From Caryophanales bacterium (GTDB taxonomy: Bacteria; Bacillota; Bacilli; Bacillales; Amphibacillaceae), in the NCBI GenBank assembly GCA_026168805.1, contig JAPFDS010000039.1, positions 1-62,958 of the forward strand: a stretch of DNA of 62,958 bases, in the 5' to 3' direction. Positions 8,050-17,301 of the stretch are shown here, piece by piece (the first letter of the stretch is position 1; each line of letters opens with the position of its first letter). Position numbers and translations under genes: made by a program. The notes under the pieces are model-generated. The model had not been told where the DNA came from, searched no databases, and was given only the letters and a program-made list of their open reading frames with translations.

Positions 8050-8277
8050 ATGGGAGCTCGCCGTGGACGTCCAAGACGCCGTAAAGTATGTTTTTTCACA
8101 TCTAACGGTATTACACATATCGATTATAAAGATGTAGATTTACTAAGAAGATTTATTTCTGAACGTGGAAAAATTCTTCCTCGTCGTGTAACTGGTACTT
8201 CAGCTAAGTATCAGCGTAAATTAACGACTGCAATTAAACGCGCTCGTACAATGGCTTTATTGCCATTATCAGAGTAA
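8050..8277 (+). CDS. rpsR: 30S ribosomal protein S18
   Basis: A 75-residue basic protein with the S18 core [20 protein letters not shown] and the [24 protein letters not shown] block. It binds 16S rRNA next to S6 on the 30S platform. The start is ATG 8050 with AAGGAGGGG just upstream. In Bacillaceae rpsR usually follows rpsF and ssb. Here neither is present and the gene stands alone between its own promoter and terminator, so it may be a second copy (inference). Confidence 0.95.
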   Translation: MGARRGRPRRRKVCFFTSNGITHIDYKDVDLLRRFISERGKILPRRVTGTSAKYQRKLTTAIKRARTMALLPLSE

Positions 8278-8288
8278 ATTATATAAAT

Positions 8289-8322
8289 AAAGCCCTTCTA
8301 CAGTTTTGTAGAAGGGCTTTTT
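8289..8322 (+). terminator. Terminator after rpsR
   Basis: A 14-bp perfect stem beginning AAAGCCCTTCTACA (8289-8302), loop GTTT, complement at 8307-8320, running into a T tract. Confidence 0.9.
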
Positions 8323-8330
8323 ATGTAAAG

Positions 8331-8578
8331 GAGGCTGGGACAAAGCAAAGTTGTATCTCCAAAAATACGAATAACACTCTCATTTAGCGTAGGAAATATA
8401 CGGAGACTCCCGCGGGAGCAAAAGCCTAGATGAGACCCCGCAGTGCGGAGCACGAGGAGGCTCATCAGCCGCCCGCAGGAAAGCGAAGTATATTTCCGAA
8501 GCGGGTAATTCTACTTTTAAAATTAGAATGTTTGAATATGAGATAGCTTTAAATCTATTGTCTTAGACTCTTTTTATG
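8331..8578. repeat. Structured dispersed repeat, copy 1
   Basis: A non-coding element of about 245 bases, closely similar to 26485-26722 and in decayed form to 23484-23625. It contains the palindrome CTCCCGCGGGAG, a 10-bp stem GGAAATATAC (8392-8401) with GTATATTTCC (8488-8497), and an internal stem GATGAG (8429-8434) with CTCATC (8461-8466). Repeats of this look, with CTCCCGCGGGAG and GACCCCGCAG blocks, are common between genes in Bacillaceae. No reading frame is supported. It fills most of the gene-free stretch 8278-8584. Confidence 0.8.
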
Positions 8579-8584
8579 TAAAGG

Positions 8585-9070
8585 TTAAGCATCTCTTCTT
8601 TTTGGATAAATAGTAATGAGCCGAATAAGGATAATGATAGTGTACACAATCCCTATTGATAAAATAGAATCAGATATTGGGAAAAAGAGTGCAATTATAG
8701 TGTACACAACAAACGGAATGGTCGTTGTATAAGCGGTCATTTTCCAAAGAAGAGAATAGTGCAATTTACGTTTAAGTACATATGCAATTCCTTTACCAAG
8801 ATAGGCGATTCCTGAAATAAACGAAAAAACAATGACGTTTAAGGGTAAGTAATAAAAAATAAAAAAGTAAATAATTCTAAAAAATTGTTTCACCTGTACA
8901 TTTGCTATTTGTGTATCATTAATCCGGTCAATTAGAGGAGGAATGGAAACAAATAGTAATAGAATGAATAAATAAACTACAACGATATCCATTCCCGTAC
9001 GGTTCAGTGTAAATAAAGCTTTTTTACGTGGGAGCTTTAAGCTTTCTTTAAATACATTCCAAAAAATCAT
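8585..9070 (-). CDS. Polytopic membrane protein, function unknown
   Basis: About 161 residues with four to five hydrophobic helices and basic ends. The N-terminal FWNVFKESLKLPRKKALF segment, an amphipathic cytoplasmic stretch before the first helix, loosely recalls DUF1189 proteins but the match is weak. The start is taken as the second ATG (9070), because GAAGG lies 9 bases before it and abuts the first ATG (9079). The gene is convergent with rpsR and faces away from yybS. No function can be assigned. Confidence 0.65.
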   Translation of the reverse strand: MIFWNVFKESLKLPRKKALFTLNRTGMDIVVVYLFILLLFVSIPPLIDRINDTQIANVQVKQFFRIIYFFIFYYLPLNVIVFSFISGIAYLGKGIAYVLKRKLHYSLLWKMTAYTTTIPFVVYTIIALFFPISDSILSIGIVYTIIILIRLITIYPKRRDA

Positions 9071-9365
9071 CGAATTCATCCTTCAACTGTTTATATAGAT
9101 CACTGGTATGTTGTATGAATAGTTTTGACTCCTATCCTATTATAAACGAATGTATGAAAATATGGAACGAAACAGTTAGCGGAATGATGACATTTACGTT
9201 TATACGTGTGAATTGTGTATAATGGATATTATGAAAAATCTATATCGTCTTTTCCCAAAAGAAGTTTCAATCGTGGTATCATAGAAAAAGAAGAAAATTG
9301 TATATTCAATTGAAATTTACATGAAATAAATGAATTTCATAATTACCGAAATCAGCTTTTCAATA

Positions 9366-9405
9366 CAATATGTAGTTAAGAAAGGTTCAACGAAACTACA
9401 TATTG
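9366..9405. repeat. Hairpin repeat copy A upstream of yybS
   Basis: CAATATGTAGTT (9366-9377) pairs with AACTACATATTG (9394-9405). A near-identical hairpin with a compensated base pair lies at 12930-12965. The remainder of the gene-free stretch 9071-9477 shows no other element I can support. Confidence 0.65.
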
Positions 9406-9477
9406 AAGTGAAATAGCATTAAATACGTATTATAAAATTCATTATAATAGTGAAGGAATAGATGTTGAGGTGCTTAT

Positions 9478-10425
9478 ATGAATGATACAGAACAAATGAA
9501 AGATGGATTTCTTTATTTAATGATTTTTCTTGTGCTTATTGTGGCGAGTGCTTTTATCCCGCTCGTTATTTTACCTGCTACGGTTCTTTTTCCTCTCCCA
9601 TTTTTGTTATTTGCATACAAATATGATTGGAAAAAAGCGCTTGTCTTTACAATCATTAGTGTCCTTTTGTCGTTTATCTTATTTGGCGACTTAGGGTTAC
9701 TTATTTCAGTATTAGCAGGAGTGACAGGTGTTTTAATCGGATCTGCACTCAATCATGGTATGAGACCATATGATGTGTGGTCAAGAGGTGCACTTGGTGG
9801 TATTATTGGGCTATTAATTATCTTTGTGTATATCCAAATAATCTTTCAAGTGAACTGGCAACATGAAATTATTGAATTCACAAAGGAATCTGTTGCATTA
9901 AGTGAACAGATGTTTAAAAATATTGGGATCGGAACGGTTCCTGCAGATCAACTGGAAGCCATTGAAAATCAAATGCTTTCATTTACAAAGCTCATTCCGG
10001 CTTTTATTTTACTATCCGGTAGTATTTATGGATTTATTGTTCAGTGGATTGGACATAAAGTCATCAATCGCGTTCATAAAGAGAACTTTAGATTCCCGCC
10101 ATTCCGCACATTACGCTTTCCAGCGGTTGTTATTTGGATATACTTGATTGTATTAATCATCACCTTATTCCAAAGTGGAGAACCGGGCACATTTATGGCA
10201 GCAACGGAAAATATTGTTGTCGTTTTAGGGGCTCTCTTACTTATACAAGGTTTTTCATTTTTGTTTTACTTATCCCATGAGAAAAAGATTCCGCGACCAA
10301 TCCCTGTTTTAGCGATTGTGTTAACGGTGATATTTCCATTCTTTTTCCTATTTATCATTCGTTTACTAGGGATTGCTGATATTGGATTTGATATGCGGAA
10401 GTTGATATCTGATCGGGATGAATAA
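9478..10425 (+). CDS. yybS: YybS family DUF2232 integral membrane protein
   Basis: A 315-residue protein with about eight hydrophobic helices, recognised by its sequence type and by its position directly before gdpP, rplI and dnaB, which matches Bacillus subtilis yybS. The family is related to energy-coupling-type membrane components, but the role of YybS is not established. The start ATG 9478 follows GAGGTG. It is separated from gdpP by 57 bases and is probably co-transcribed with it. Confidence 0.9.
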   Translation: MNDTEQMKDGFLYLMIFLVLIVASAFIPLVILPATVLFPLPFLLFAYKYDWKKALVFTIISVLLSFILFGDLGLLISVLAGVTGVLIGSALNHGMRPYDVWSRGALGGIIGLLIIFVYIQIIFQVNWQHEIIEFTKESVALSEQMFKNIGIGTVPADQLEAIENQMLSFTKLIPAFILLSGSIYGFIVQWIGHKVINRVHKENFRFPPFRTLRFPAVVIWIYLIVLIITLFQSGEPGTFMAATENIVVVLGALLLIQGFSFLFYLSHEKKIPRPIPVLAIVLTVIFPFFFLFIIRLLGIADIGFDMRKLISDRDE

Positions 10426-10482
10426 ATTCAATTAAAGATTAATTGTTAAAATTTAGATTCGGTGACGTAGGGAGCTGATTGT

Positions 10483-12462
10483 ATGTCAGAATCGCTAAAG
10501 AAACTTTTTCCAAATAGACACATACCTATTCAAATGATTCTTTCCGTTGTTTTAGTTGTGATTATTACTTATTACAATTGGATCGTTGGATTAAGTATGG
10601 CGCTGGTAGTTATTGTTGCTTTTATAGCAAATCTACAACGAGAGCGAGCGTTACAGAGAGAGTTAGATATTTATATTTCTAATTTATCGCACCGAGTAAA
10701 ACAAGTGGGTGAAGAGGCCCTACTTGAGATGCCGATCGGAATTGTCCTCTATAATGATGCACATGAAATTCAGTGGGCAAACCCATATATGCATACATTT
10801 TGGGATGAGGAAGTATTGATAGGTAAATCGCTAGAAGTATTATCGAATCAATTCATTTCAGCCGTTGAAGATGAGCGTGAAGAGCTATGGTTTTCACTAG
10901 AAGGAAACCAACTGCAAGCGAAAATGAAACCAGATGAGCATCTCATCTATGTGTTTGACCGTACGTCTGAAATTGAAATTCAAACGATGTATGAAAATGA
11001 TCAGACAGTTATTTTGATTATTTATTTAGATAACTATGAAGAAATTACTCAAAATATGGAAGACACCCTTAAGAGTCAATTGAATTCACGCGTAACGGCA
11101 GCTTTAAATAAGTGGTCATTGCAATATGGCTTATATTTAAAGCGAACGTCTCAGGACCGATTTTTAGCAATAGGTACACAAGAAGTACTCGCACAACTTG
11201 AGCGGGTGAAGTTTAATATTCTTGATGTTGTTCGGGAGCTTGATGCGGAAGAGGAGCAGAAGAACCCAGTCACATTAAGTATTGGAGTAGGGGTAGGTAA
11301 GGTTCCACTTCCATTACTTGGTGAACTAGCCCAGTCTAGTCTTGATTTAGCATTAGGACGTGGAGGCGACCAAGTAGCGATTAAAGATGATGACGGAAAA
11401 GCGCGTTTCTATGGTGGAAAGACGAATCCAATGGAAAAGCGTACGCGTGTACGTGCGCGGGTCATTGCTCATGCGCTTCGGGATCTTGTGAAACAAAGTG
11501 ATAAAGTTATGATTATGGGGCATCAGTCACCAGATATGGACTCGATTGGAGCGGCCATTGGAATATTAAATATTGCTCAGTCAAATGATGTGGATGGCTA
11601 TATTGTTTTTGATCCGGAAGATTTAAATCCTGGCATGAATCGAATTATTTCGGCGATTAAAGAAGAAGATTCGCTTTGGAGGCACTTTATCCATCCAGAA
11701 GAAGCAGAAGGAATTACAACGAATCGTAGTTTAGTCGTTGTTGTCGATACACATAAGCCGTCCATGGTACCGAATGAACGTTTACTTCATAAAACAGATT
11801 ATAAAGTTGTTATTGACCACCATAGACGTGCAGAAGAATTTGTTGATAACCCAACCCTTGTGTATATGGAGCCATATGCATCTTCAACCGCAGAGCTGGT
11901 GACAGAGTTAATCGAGTACCAGCCGAAGACAGTGAAATTAAAAATGGTTGAAGCAACTGCAATGTTAGCGGGTATTATTGTTGATACGAAGAGTTTTACA
12001 CTTCGAACAGGGTCACGTACTTTTGATGCAGCTTCTTATTTACGATCAAATGGTGCAGACACTGTACTCGTTCAGAAGTTTATGAAGGAAGATATGGATG
12101 TTTATGTAAAGCGCAGTAAGTTAATTGAACGTACTGAAATTTTCAAAGATCGTATTGCTATTTCCCAAGCCGATGAGGATGAAGTATATGACCATGTTCT
12201 TATTGCCCAAGCGGCAGATACATTGTTAACGATGAGTAATGTGCAGGCTGCATTTGTGATTTCAAAACGAGAGGATGGGCGAGTTGGCATTAGTGCCCGT
12301 TCACTTGGAGACGTGAATGTTCAAGTCGTTATGGAAAGAATGGGTGGCGGAGGTCACTTAACCAACGCTGCCACACAAATAGCTGATACAACAATCGAAG
12401 AAGCAACATCTTTATTAAAAGATATATTAGATGAAAACACTGAAGGAGGAGACGAATCATGA
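10483..12462 (+). CDS. gdpP: Cyclic-di-AMP phosphodiesterase GdpP
   Basis: A 659-residue membrane-bound enzyme that hydrolyses c-di-AMP to pApA and so influences potassium/osmotic homeostasis and cell-wall stress tolerance. Visible order: two N-terminal transmembrane helices (about 15-50), a PAS-like region (about 85-150), a degenerate GGDEF domain (about 170-305) lacking a GGDEF signature, a DHH domain ([11 protein letters not shown] near 347, VVDTHKP, VIDHHRR near 443) and DHHA1 with GGGGH near 621. All metal-binding DHH motifs are intact. Its stop overlaps the rplI start in an ATGA arrangement, indicating translational coupling. Confidence 0.97.
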   Translation: MSESLKKLFPNRHIPIQMILSVVLVVIITYYNWIVGLSMALVVIVAFIANLQRERALQRELDIYISNLSHRVKQVGEEALLEMPIGIVLYNDAHEIQWANPYMHTFWDEEVLIGKSLEVLSNQFISAVEDEREELWFSLEGNQLQAKMKPDEHLIYVFDRTSEIEIQTMYENDQTVILIIYLDNYEEITQNMEDTLKSQLNSRVTAALNKWSLQYGLYLKRTSQDRFLAIGTQEVLAQLERVKFNILDVVRELDAEEEQKNPVTLSIGVGVGKVPLPLLGELAQSSLDLALGRGGDQVAIKDDDGKARFYGGKTNPMEKRTRVRARVIAHALRDLVKQSDKVMIMGHQSPDMDSIGAAIGILNIAQSNDVDGYIVFDPEDLNPGMNRIISAIKEEDSLWRHFIHPEEAEGITTNRSLVVVVDTHKPSMVPNERLLHKTDYKVVIDHHRRAEEFVDNPTLVYMEPYASSTAELVTELIEYQPKTVKLKMVEATAMLAGIIVDTKSFTLRTGSRTFDAASYLRSNGADTVLVQKFMKEDMDVYVKRSKLIERTEIFKDRIAISQADEDEVYDHVLIAQAADTLLTMSNVQAAFVISKREDGRVGISARSLGDVNVQVVMERMGGGGHLTNAATQIADTTIEEATSLLKDILDENTEGGDES

Positions 12463-12905
12463 AAGTGATTTTATTAAAAGATGTAAAAGGACAAGGAAAA
12501 AAAGGGGATGTAGTCGACGTATCTGTCGGGTACGCTCAAAACTTTTTACTGAAAAATAATATGGCAAAAGAAGCGACTCCTGGAAATTTAAATGCATTAA
12601 AAAAACAAAAAGAAAAATCTGCTGAAGCTGAAGAGCAAGAATTACAAGAAGCTAAAAATTTAAAAGAAGAGCTTGATAACATTCAAGTCGATGTAAAGGC
12701 AAAAGCAGGAGAAGGCGGACGACTATTTGGGTCCATTACAAATAAACAAGTCGCAGAGGTCTTGAAGAAAAAGCACGGCTATAAAATTGACCGACGTAAA
12801 ATTGAACTTGATGAGCCGATTCGTGCATTAGGACATCGAAAGTTACCTGTTAAATTACATCCGGAAGTAACAGGAACTATCCATGTACATGTCATGGAAG
12901 CATAA
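12459..12905 (+). CDS. rplI: 50S ribosomal protein L9
   Basis: A 148-residue protein with the L9 N-terminal domain ([28 protein letters not shown]), a long charged connecting helix (about 45-75) and the C-terminal domain ending [13 protein letters not shown]. It binds 23S rRNA domain V near the L1 stalk. Its ATG overlaps the gdpP stop codon, with GGAGGAG inside gdpP as the ribosome binding site. Confidence 0.98.
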   Translation: MKVILLKDVKGQGKKGDVVDVSVGYAQNFLLKNNMAKEATPGNLNALKKQKEKSAEAEEQELQEAKNLKEELDNIQVDVKAKAGEGGRLFGSITNKQVAEVLKKKHGYKIDRRKIELDEPIRALGHRKLPVKLHPEVTGTIHVHVMEA

Positions 12906-12929
12906 TTTCTAAAATGATCCCTATCAATG

Positions 12930-12965
12930 CAACATGTAGTTAGAAATCTATGAAACTACATGTTG
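12930..12965. repeat. Hairpin repeat copy B between rplI and dnaB
   Basis: CAACATGTAGTT (12930-12941) pairs with AACTACATGTTG (12954-12965). Compared with copy A at 9366-9405, one T-A pair is replaced by C-G on both sides of the stem. No T tract follows, so it is not a standard terminator. Confidence 0.65.
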
Positions 12966-13021
12966 TATTCATGTAGTGAAAGATATCTGATACATTTTTT
13001 TTAAAAGGAGGCGAGTGCTAC

Positions 13022-14383
13022 ATGTCTACAACTGCATATGATCGAACTCCACCGCACAATATAGAAGCTGAACAAGCAGTTCTAGGAGCTATTTTCCTAC
13101 AACCAGAGGCTTTTTCAGTTGCTTCAGAATTACTCATCCACACCGATTTTTATCGAACGAGTCACCAACGTATATTTGATGCAATGATGCGTTTATCTGA
13201 CAAAGGTGAACCGATTGATGTCATTACAGTAACGACTCTCTTATCGAACGAGCAGACAATTGATGAAGCGGGGGGCGTAACGTATTTAACCGACCTTGCA
13301 AGAAGCGTTCCCACCGCAGCAAATATTGGTTTTTATAGTAAAATAGTAGAGGAAAAAGCACTTTTACGGAGGCTAATCCGGACAGCAACAGATATTGTGT
13401 CTACAAGTTTTGATCGTGAAGATAACATAGATGATGTGTTAAATGAAGCAGAAAAAAATATTTTAACGGTTTCTAGTAGACAAAATGCGGGTGCTTTTAA
13501 ATCCATTAAAGATGTACTCATTGAAGTCTATGACGATATTGAACAACGTCATCAAAATGACGATGAAGTGACCGGTATTCCAACAGGATTTCTTGATTTA
13601 GACAGAATTACCTCTGGTTTTCAACGAAATGATTTAATTATTGTTGCCGCTCGTCCTTCCGTTGGTAAGACAGCCTTCGCTTTAAACATTGCGCAAAATG
13701 TTGCGACCCGTACAGATGAAAATGTCGCGATTTTTAGTTTAGAGATGGGGGCGGAGCAGCTTGTTTCAAGAATGCTCTGTGCAGAAGGAAATATTGATTC
13801 ACAACGTCTCCGAACAGGTGCCTTAGAATCAGATGACTGGGGAAAGCTGACGATGGCAATGGGAAGTTTATCCAATGCTGGTATATACATTGATGATTCT
13901 CCAGGTATTCGGGTAAGTGATATTCGCTCAAAATGCCGACGTTTAAAGCAAGAGAATGGTCTTGGCATGATTATTATTGATTATTTGCAACTGATTCAAG
14001 GAAGCGAACAATCAAAAGAAAACCGTCAACAAGAAGTTTCAGAAATATCCCGTTCACTTAAATCATTAGCCCGTGAACTAGAAGTTCCGCTTATTGCACT
14101 TTCACAGCTTTCCCGTGGGGTAGAGCAGCGTCAAGATAAACGTCCAATGATGTCTGACTTACGTGAATCAGGAAGTATTGAGCAAGATGCGGATATTGTT
14201 GGGTTTTTATATCGTGATGACTATTATGATAGTGAATCCGAACAACAAAATATTATTGAAATTATCATCTCTAAGCAACGTAACGGTCCAACAGGAACAG
14301 TTGAACTTGCTTTTGTAAAAGAATATAACAAATTCGTTGATTTAGATAATCGATATGGTGCAGGGGACGTTCCACCTGCCTAA
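13022..14383 (+). CDS. dnaB: Replicative DNA helicase (DnaB; DnaC in B. subtilis naming)
   Basis: A 453-residue hexameric 5'-3' helicase of the replication fork. The N-terminal domain starts PPHNIEAEQAVLGAIF. The RecA-like domain has Walker A (ARPSVGKTAFALN), Walker B (MIIIDYLQLI) and the DLRESGSIEQDAD region. Length and motifs are normal for the family and no intein is present. The start ATG 13022 follows AAAAGGAGGCG. It ends in a strong terminator before purA. Confidence 0.98.
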   Translation: MSTTAYDRTPPHNIEAEQAVLGAIFLQPEAFSVASELLIHTDFYRTSHQRIFDAMMRLSDKGEPIDVITVTTLLSNEQTIDEAGGVTYLTDLARSVPTAANIGFYSKIVEEKALLRRLIRTATDIVSTSFDREDNIDDVLNEAEKNILTVSSRQNAGAFKSIKDVLIEVYDDIEQRHQNDDEVTGIPTGFLDLDRITSGFQRNDLIIVAARPSVGKTAFALNIAQNVATRTDENVAIFSLEMGAEQLVSRMLCAEGNIDSQRLRTGALESDDWGKLTMAMGSLSNAGIYIDDSPGIRVSDIRSKCRRLKQENGLGMIIIDYLQLIQGSEQSKENRQQEVSEISRSLKSLARELEVPLIALSQLSRGVEQRQDKRPMMSDLRESGSIEQDADIVGFLYRDDYYDSESEQQNIIEIIISKQRNGPTGTVELAFVKEYNKFVDLDNRYGAGDVPPA

Positions 14384-14387
14384 GGTT

Positions 14388-14434
14388 AAGAATGGTTCAT
14401 GAGAAGACATTTCTCAAAAGAGCCATTCTTTTTT
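14388..14434 (+). terminator. Terminator after dnaB
   Basis: AAGAATGG at 14388-14395 pairs with CCATTCTT at 14423-14430, extended by an inner GAGAA/TTCTC stem, with a T run to 14434. Confidence 0.85.
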
Positions 14435-14487
14435 GATGCATATAAATCATTTGTAAACGAATGATATGTAGGAAAGTAACTTTTGAT

Positions 14488-14531
14488 ATAAGCGAACAAT
14501 AAGGCATAAAGGTATATTAATGTTCGTGTTT
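14488..14531 (+). promoter_or_regulatory. Pair of inverted PurR boxes upstream of purA
   Basis: Box 1 ATAAGCGAACAAT (14488-14500) matches AWWWCCGAACWWT with one mismatch. Box 2, inverted, AATGTTCGTGTTT (14519-14531), has two mismatches. The CGAAC cores are 18 bases apart, close to the spacing of tandem PurR boxes in Bacillus. They lie immediately upstream of the purA -35, consistent with PurR repression of adenylate synthesis. Confidence 0.7.
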
Positions 14532-14535
14532 GGCG

Positions 14536-14564
14536 TTGACATTGCACATAATTCTTGCTAAAAT
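14536..14564 (+). promoter_or_regulatory. Sigma-A promoter of purA
   Basis: TTGACA (14536-14541), 17-base spacer, TAAAAT (14559-14564). Transcription would begin near 14571, about 48 bases before the purA start. Confidence 0.8.
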
Positions 14565-14618
14565 ATAGATTGTAAACATTTGAAGACAAATATTACATAT
14601 CATATATGGAGGTGCAGT

Positions 14619-15911
14619 ATGTCCTCAGTAGTAGTAGTAGGAACACAGTGGGGAGATGAAGGGAAAGGTAAGATTACTGATTTCCTTTCACAAAATGCAG
14701 AAGTCGTAGCTCGTTACCAAGGTGGAGACAATGCCGGTCATACAATTATTTTTGATGGTGTGACATACAAAGTGCATTTAGTTCCATCGGGAATTTTCTT
14801 TGATGATAAGATTTGTGTGCTTGGAAACGGAATGGTTATTAATCCAAAGTCATTTATGAAAGAAGTGGCTTATTTACACGATCATGATATTTCAACAGAT
14901 AATTTACGTATTAGTAATCGAGCGCACGTCATATTGCCATACCATATTAAATTAGATAGCTTACAAGAAGAAGAAAAAGGCGCTTTGAAAATTGGTACGA
15001 CGAATAAAGGGATTGGTCCAGCATATATGGACAAGTCTTCTCGTATGGGTATTCGTATTGCTGATTTATTAGATAAAGATGTATTTTATGAAAAACTCAA
15101 ACAAAATGTTAAAGATAAAAATCGTTTATTTGAAAAAGTATACGAAGTTGATCCAGTAGATGTGGACGAAATTTTTGAAGAATTTTATGCGTATGGACAA
15201 GAAATGGCTAAATATGTTTGTGACACGTCAGTTGTATTAAATGATGCCATTGATGAAGGCAAGCGCGTATTATTCGAAGGTGCTCAAGGCGTTATGCTTG
15301 ATATTGACCAAGGAACATATCCATTTGTTACATCGTCAAACCCTGTAGCTGGTGGAGTAACGATCGGTTCAGGTGTTGGTCCAACGAAAATTAATAATGT
15401 TGTTGGAGTATCTAAAGCATATACGACACGTGTAGGAGATGGGCCGTTTCCAACAGAATTGAACGATGAAATTGGGGATCAAATTCGTGATGTAGGTCGT
15501 GAATATGGGACAACAACAGGAAGACCACGCCGTGTAGGTTGGTTTGACAGTGTCGTTGTTCGTCACGCACGTCGTGTCAGTGGAATCACTGATTTATCAC
15601 TAAACTCAATCGATGTGTTATCAGGAATCGAAACATTGAAAATCTGTGTTGCTTATAAATATAAAGGGAAAGTGATGGAAGAATTCCCAGCTAGCCTTGA
15701 TGTATTAGCAGAATGTGAACCAGTGTATGAAGAAATGCCAGGATGGGATGAGGACATTACAGGTGTCAAAACACTTAATGAATTACCAGAAAACGCACGT
15801 CATTATGTCGAGCGTATTTCACAATTAACAGGCATCCCGTTATCGATTTTCTCCGTCGGTCCAGACCGCACACAAACAAACGTCGTCAAAAGTGTGTATC
15901 GACCAAAATAA
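14619..15911 (+). CDS. purA: Adenylosuccinate synthetase
   Basis: A 430-residue enzyme that converts IMP, aspartate and GTP to adenylosuccinate, the first step from IMP to AMP. It shows the N-terminal GTP-binding GDEGKGK loop, GGDNAGHTI, the [14 protein letters not shown] segment and the late [11 protein letters not shown] block. The start is ATG 14619, preceded by GGAGGTG. An earlier in-frame ATG at 14580 lies at the promoter and lacks a binding site. It is controlled by a PurR-box promoter and closed by a palindromic terminator. Confidence 0.98.
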   Translation: MSSVVVVGTQWGDEGKGKITDFLSQNAEVVARYQGGDNAGHTIIFDGVTYKVHLVPSGIFFDDKICVLGNGMVINPKSFMKEVAYLHDHDISTDNLRISNRAHVILPYHIKLDSLQEEEKGALKIGTTNKGIGPAYMDKSSRMGIRIADLLDKDVFYEKLKQNVKDKNRLFEKVYEVDPVDVDEIFEEFYAYGQEMAKYVCDTSVVLNDAIDEGKRVLFEGAQGVMLDIDQGTYPFVTSSNPVAGGVTIGSGVGPTKINNVVGVSKAYTTRVGDGPFPTELNDEIGDQIRDVGREYGTTTGRPRRVGWFDSVVVRHARRVSGITDLSLNSIDVLSGIETLKICVAYKYKGKVMEEFPASLDVLAECEPVYEEMPGWDEDITGVKTLNELPENARHYVERISQLTGIPLSIFSVGPDRTQTNVVKSVYRPK

Positions 15912-15923
15912 AAGTATGCTAGA

Positions 15924-15957
15924 AAAAACGAACAACAATTGTTGTTCGTTTTTTTGT
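15924..15957 (+). terminator. Palindromic terminator after purA
   Basis: A nearly loop-free perfect palindrome centred at 15938/15939 (AACGAACAACAATT and its complement) flanked by A and T runs. It could work in both directions. Confidence 0.85.
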
Positions 15958-15960
15958 GTT

Positions 15961-16317
15961 GCGTCAAGAAATTCCGAGTCCCTCGCCAAAATTTAAACGC
16001 AAGTTTGAAATGCGTCAAGAAATTCCGGGTTACTCGCTGAAATTTAAACGCAAACTTGAAATGCGTCAAGAAATTCCGGTTCCCTCGCCAAAATTTAAAC
16101 GCAAGTTTGAAATGCGTCAAGAAATTCCGAGTCTCTCGCCAAAATTTAAACGCAAGTTCGAAATGCGTCAAGAAATTCCGGGTTACTCGCTGAAATTTAA
16201 ACGCAAACTTGAAATGCGTCAAGAAATTCCGGTTCCCTCGTCAAAAATTAGACGCAATCTCGAAGTACGTCAAGCAATCCCCAGTTTCCCCCTAAAATTT
16301 ACCCACAAGAATAAAAT
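15961..16317. repeat. Tandem array 1: seven 51-bp units
   Basis: Units begin GCGTCAAGAAATTCCG at 15961, 16012, 16063, 16114, 16165 and 16216, with a degenerate seventh at 16267. Variants occur in the order A-B-C-A-B-C, so there is a 153-bp higher-order unit. Across unit boundaries the arms AATTTAAACGCA and TGCGTC..GAAATT form an imperfect hairpin with a loop of about 9 bases. Both strands are open in one frame because 51 is a multiple of three; there is no ribosome binding site and I do not treat it as a gene. The array follows the purA terminator. Confidence 0.9.
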
Positions 16318-16445
16318 ACGTTAGAAAAATCCATATAATTCTATAAGCGTTCATAAGGCATCTCATCGAAAGTCTGTTATACTTAATAGAAGAGGTTTTC
16401 GTACATTCATGATGTATGCACATAGGAAAGAAGCCTCTGTTTTAA

Positions 16446-16466
16446 TTGTACATATTTGATGTACAA
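16446..16466. promoter_or_regulatory. Perfect palindrome upstream of walR
   Basis: TTGTACAT (16446-16453) and ATGTACAA (16459-16466) are exact complements separated by 5 bases, about 130 bases before the walR start. It does not match the WalR direct-repeat motif. It may bind another regulator of the wal operon. The flanking 16318-16593 stretch also holds an AGAGG/CCTCT inverted repeat near 16391-16438. Confidence 0.45.
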
Positions 16467-16593
16467 TAGAAACGTATATACTGTTTACACAAGTGTTTTA
16501 GTAACAGGCGTTTCATTAAAAGTGAACTACGATTGAACGAAAATATGAATGAAATTTTATAGACCGATATTTAAAAGAGAGGGATGGAAGACG

Positions 16594-17295
16594 ATGGATT
16601 TAAAAGTTTTAGTTGTGGATGATGAGCAACCAATTGCAGATATATTAAAGTTTAATTTAGAAAAAGAGGGATATGAAGTTGTCTGTGCATATGACGGAGA
16701 TGAAGCAATCGAACTTGCGGAATCAGAGGATCCTGACTTAATTTTGTTAGATATCATGCTACCGAAAAAAGATGGGAATGAAGTGTGTAGAGAAATTCGA
16801 AAAACAAAAACAATGCCAATTATTATGTTAACGGCGAAGGATTCTGAAATTGATAAAGTACTAGGGCTAGAACTAGGTGCAGATGATTACGTAACAAAAC
16901 CTTTCAGTAACAGAGAATTAATTGCACGTGTGAAGGCAAATTTACGTCGTCAACAAGTACCAGCAGAACCAACAAAAGCAGTAAAAGATATTCATATTGG
17001 TAACTTAACCATTCACCCAGATGCATATTCCGTATCTCGAGATGGTGAAGCGGTTGACCTCACACATCGAGAGTATGAATTACTGTACTATTTAGCACGT
17101 CATATTGGACAAGTTATGACAAGAGAAGACTTGTTAGAAACTGTATGGGGATATGATTATTTTGGAGACGTACGTACGGTTGATGTAACTGTAAGACGAC
17201 TTCGTGAAAAAATTGAGGAGGACCCAAGTAATCCGAACTGGATCATTACACGCCGTGGAGTTGGGTACTATTTGCGAAATCCTGATCAGGAGTAA
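16594..17295 (+). CDS. walR: Response regulator WalR (YycF)
   Basis: A 233-residue OmpR-family regulator. The receiver domain (1-118) has phospho-acceptor D53, acidic D9/D10 and K102 region LTAKDS..TKPFS. The C-terminal winged helix (about 133-231) carries [15 protein letters not shown]. With WalK it controls autolysins and cell-wall turnover and is normally essential. The start is ATG 16594 ([10 protein letters not shown]), the standard N-terminus; an in-frame ATG at 16549 adds 15 non-conserved residues. It is the first gene of the six-gene wal/htrA cluster. Confidence 0.97.
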   Translation: MDLKVLVVDDEQPIADILKFNLEKEGYEVVCAYDGDEAIELAESEDPDLILLDIMLPKKDGNEVCREIRKTKTMPIIMLTAKDSEIDKVLGLELGADDYVTKPFSNRELIARVKANLRRQQVPAEPTKAVKDIHIGNLTIHPDAYSVSRDGEAVDLTHREYELLYYLARHIGQVMTREDLLETVWGYDYFGDVRTVDVTVRRLREKIEEDPSNPNWIITRRGVGYYLRNPDQE

Positions 17296-17301
17296 TGTAG
17301 A

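Noticed and set aside
15961-16317. CRISPR array
   Set aside because: The whole 51-bp unit is repeated with no unique spacers, and no cas genes are present. The same holds for the other three arrays.
15803-16324. Open frames of 122 and 139 residues on both strands over tandem array 1
   Set aside because: They exist only because the 51-bp period is a multiple of three. No ribosome binding site, and the minus frame runs through the purA terminator into purA.
16446-16466. WalR autoregulatory site
   Set aside because: WalR binds a TGTWAH-N5-TGTWAH direct repeat; this is an inverted repeat and the half-site does not match.
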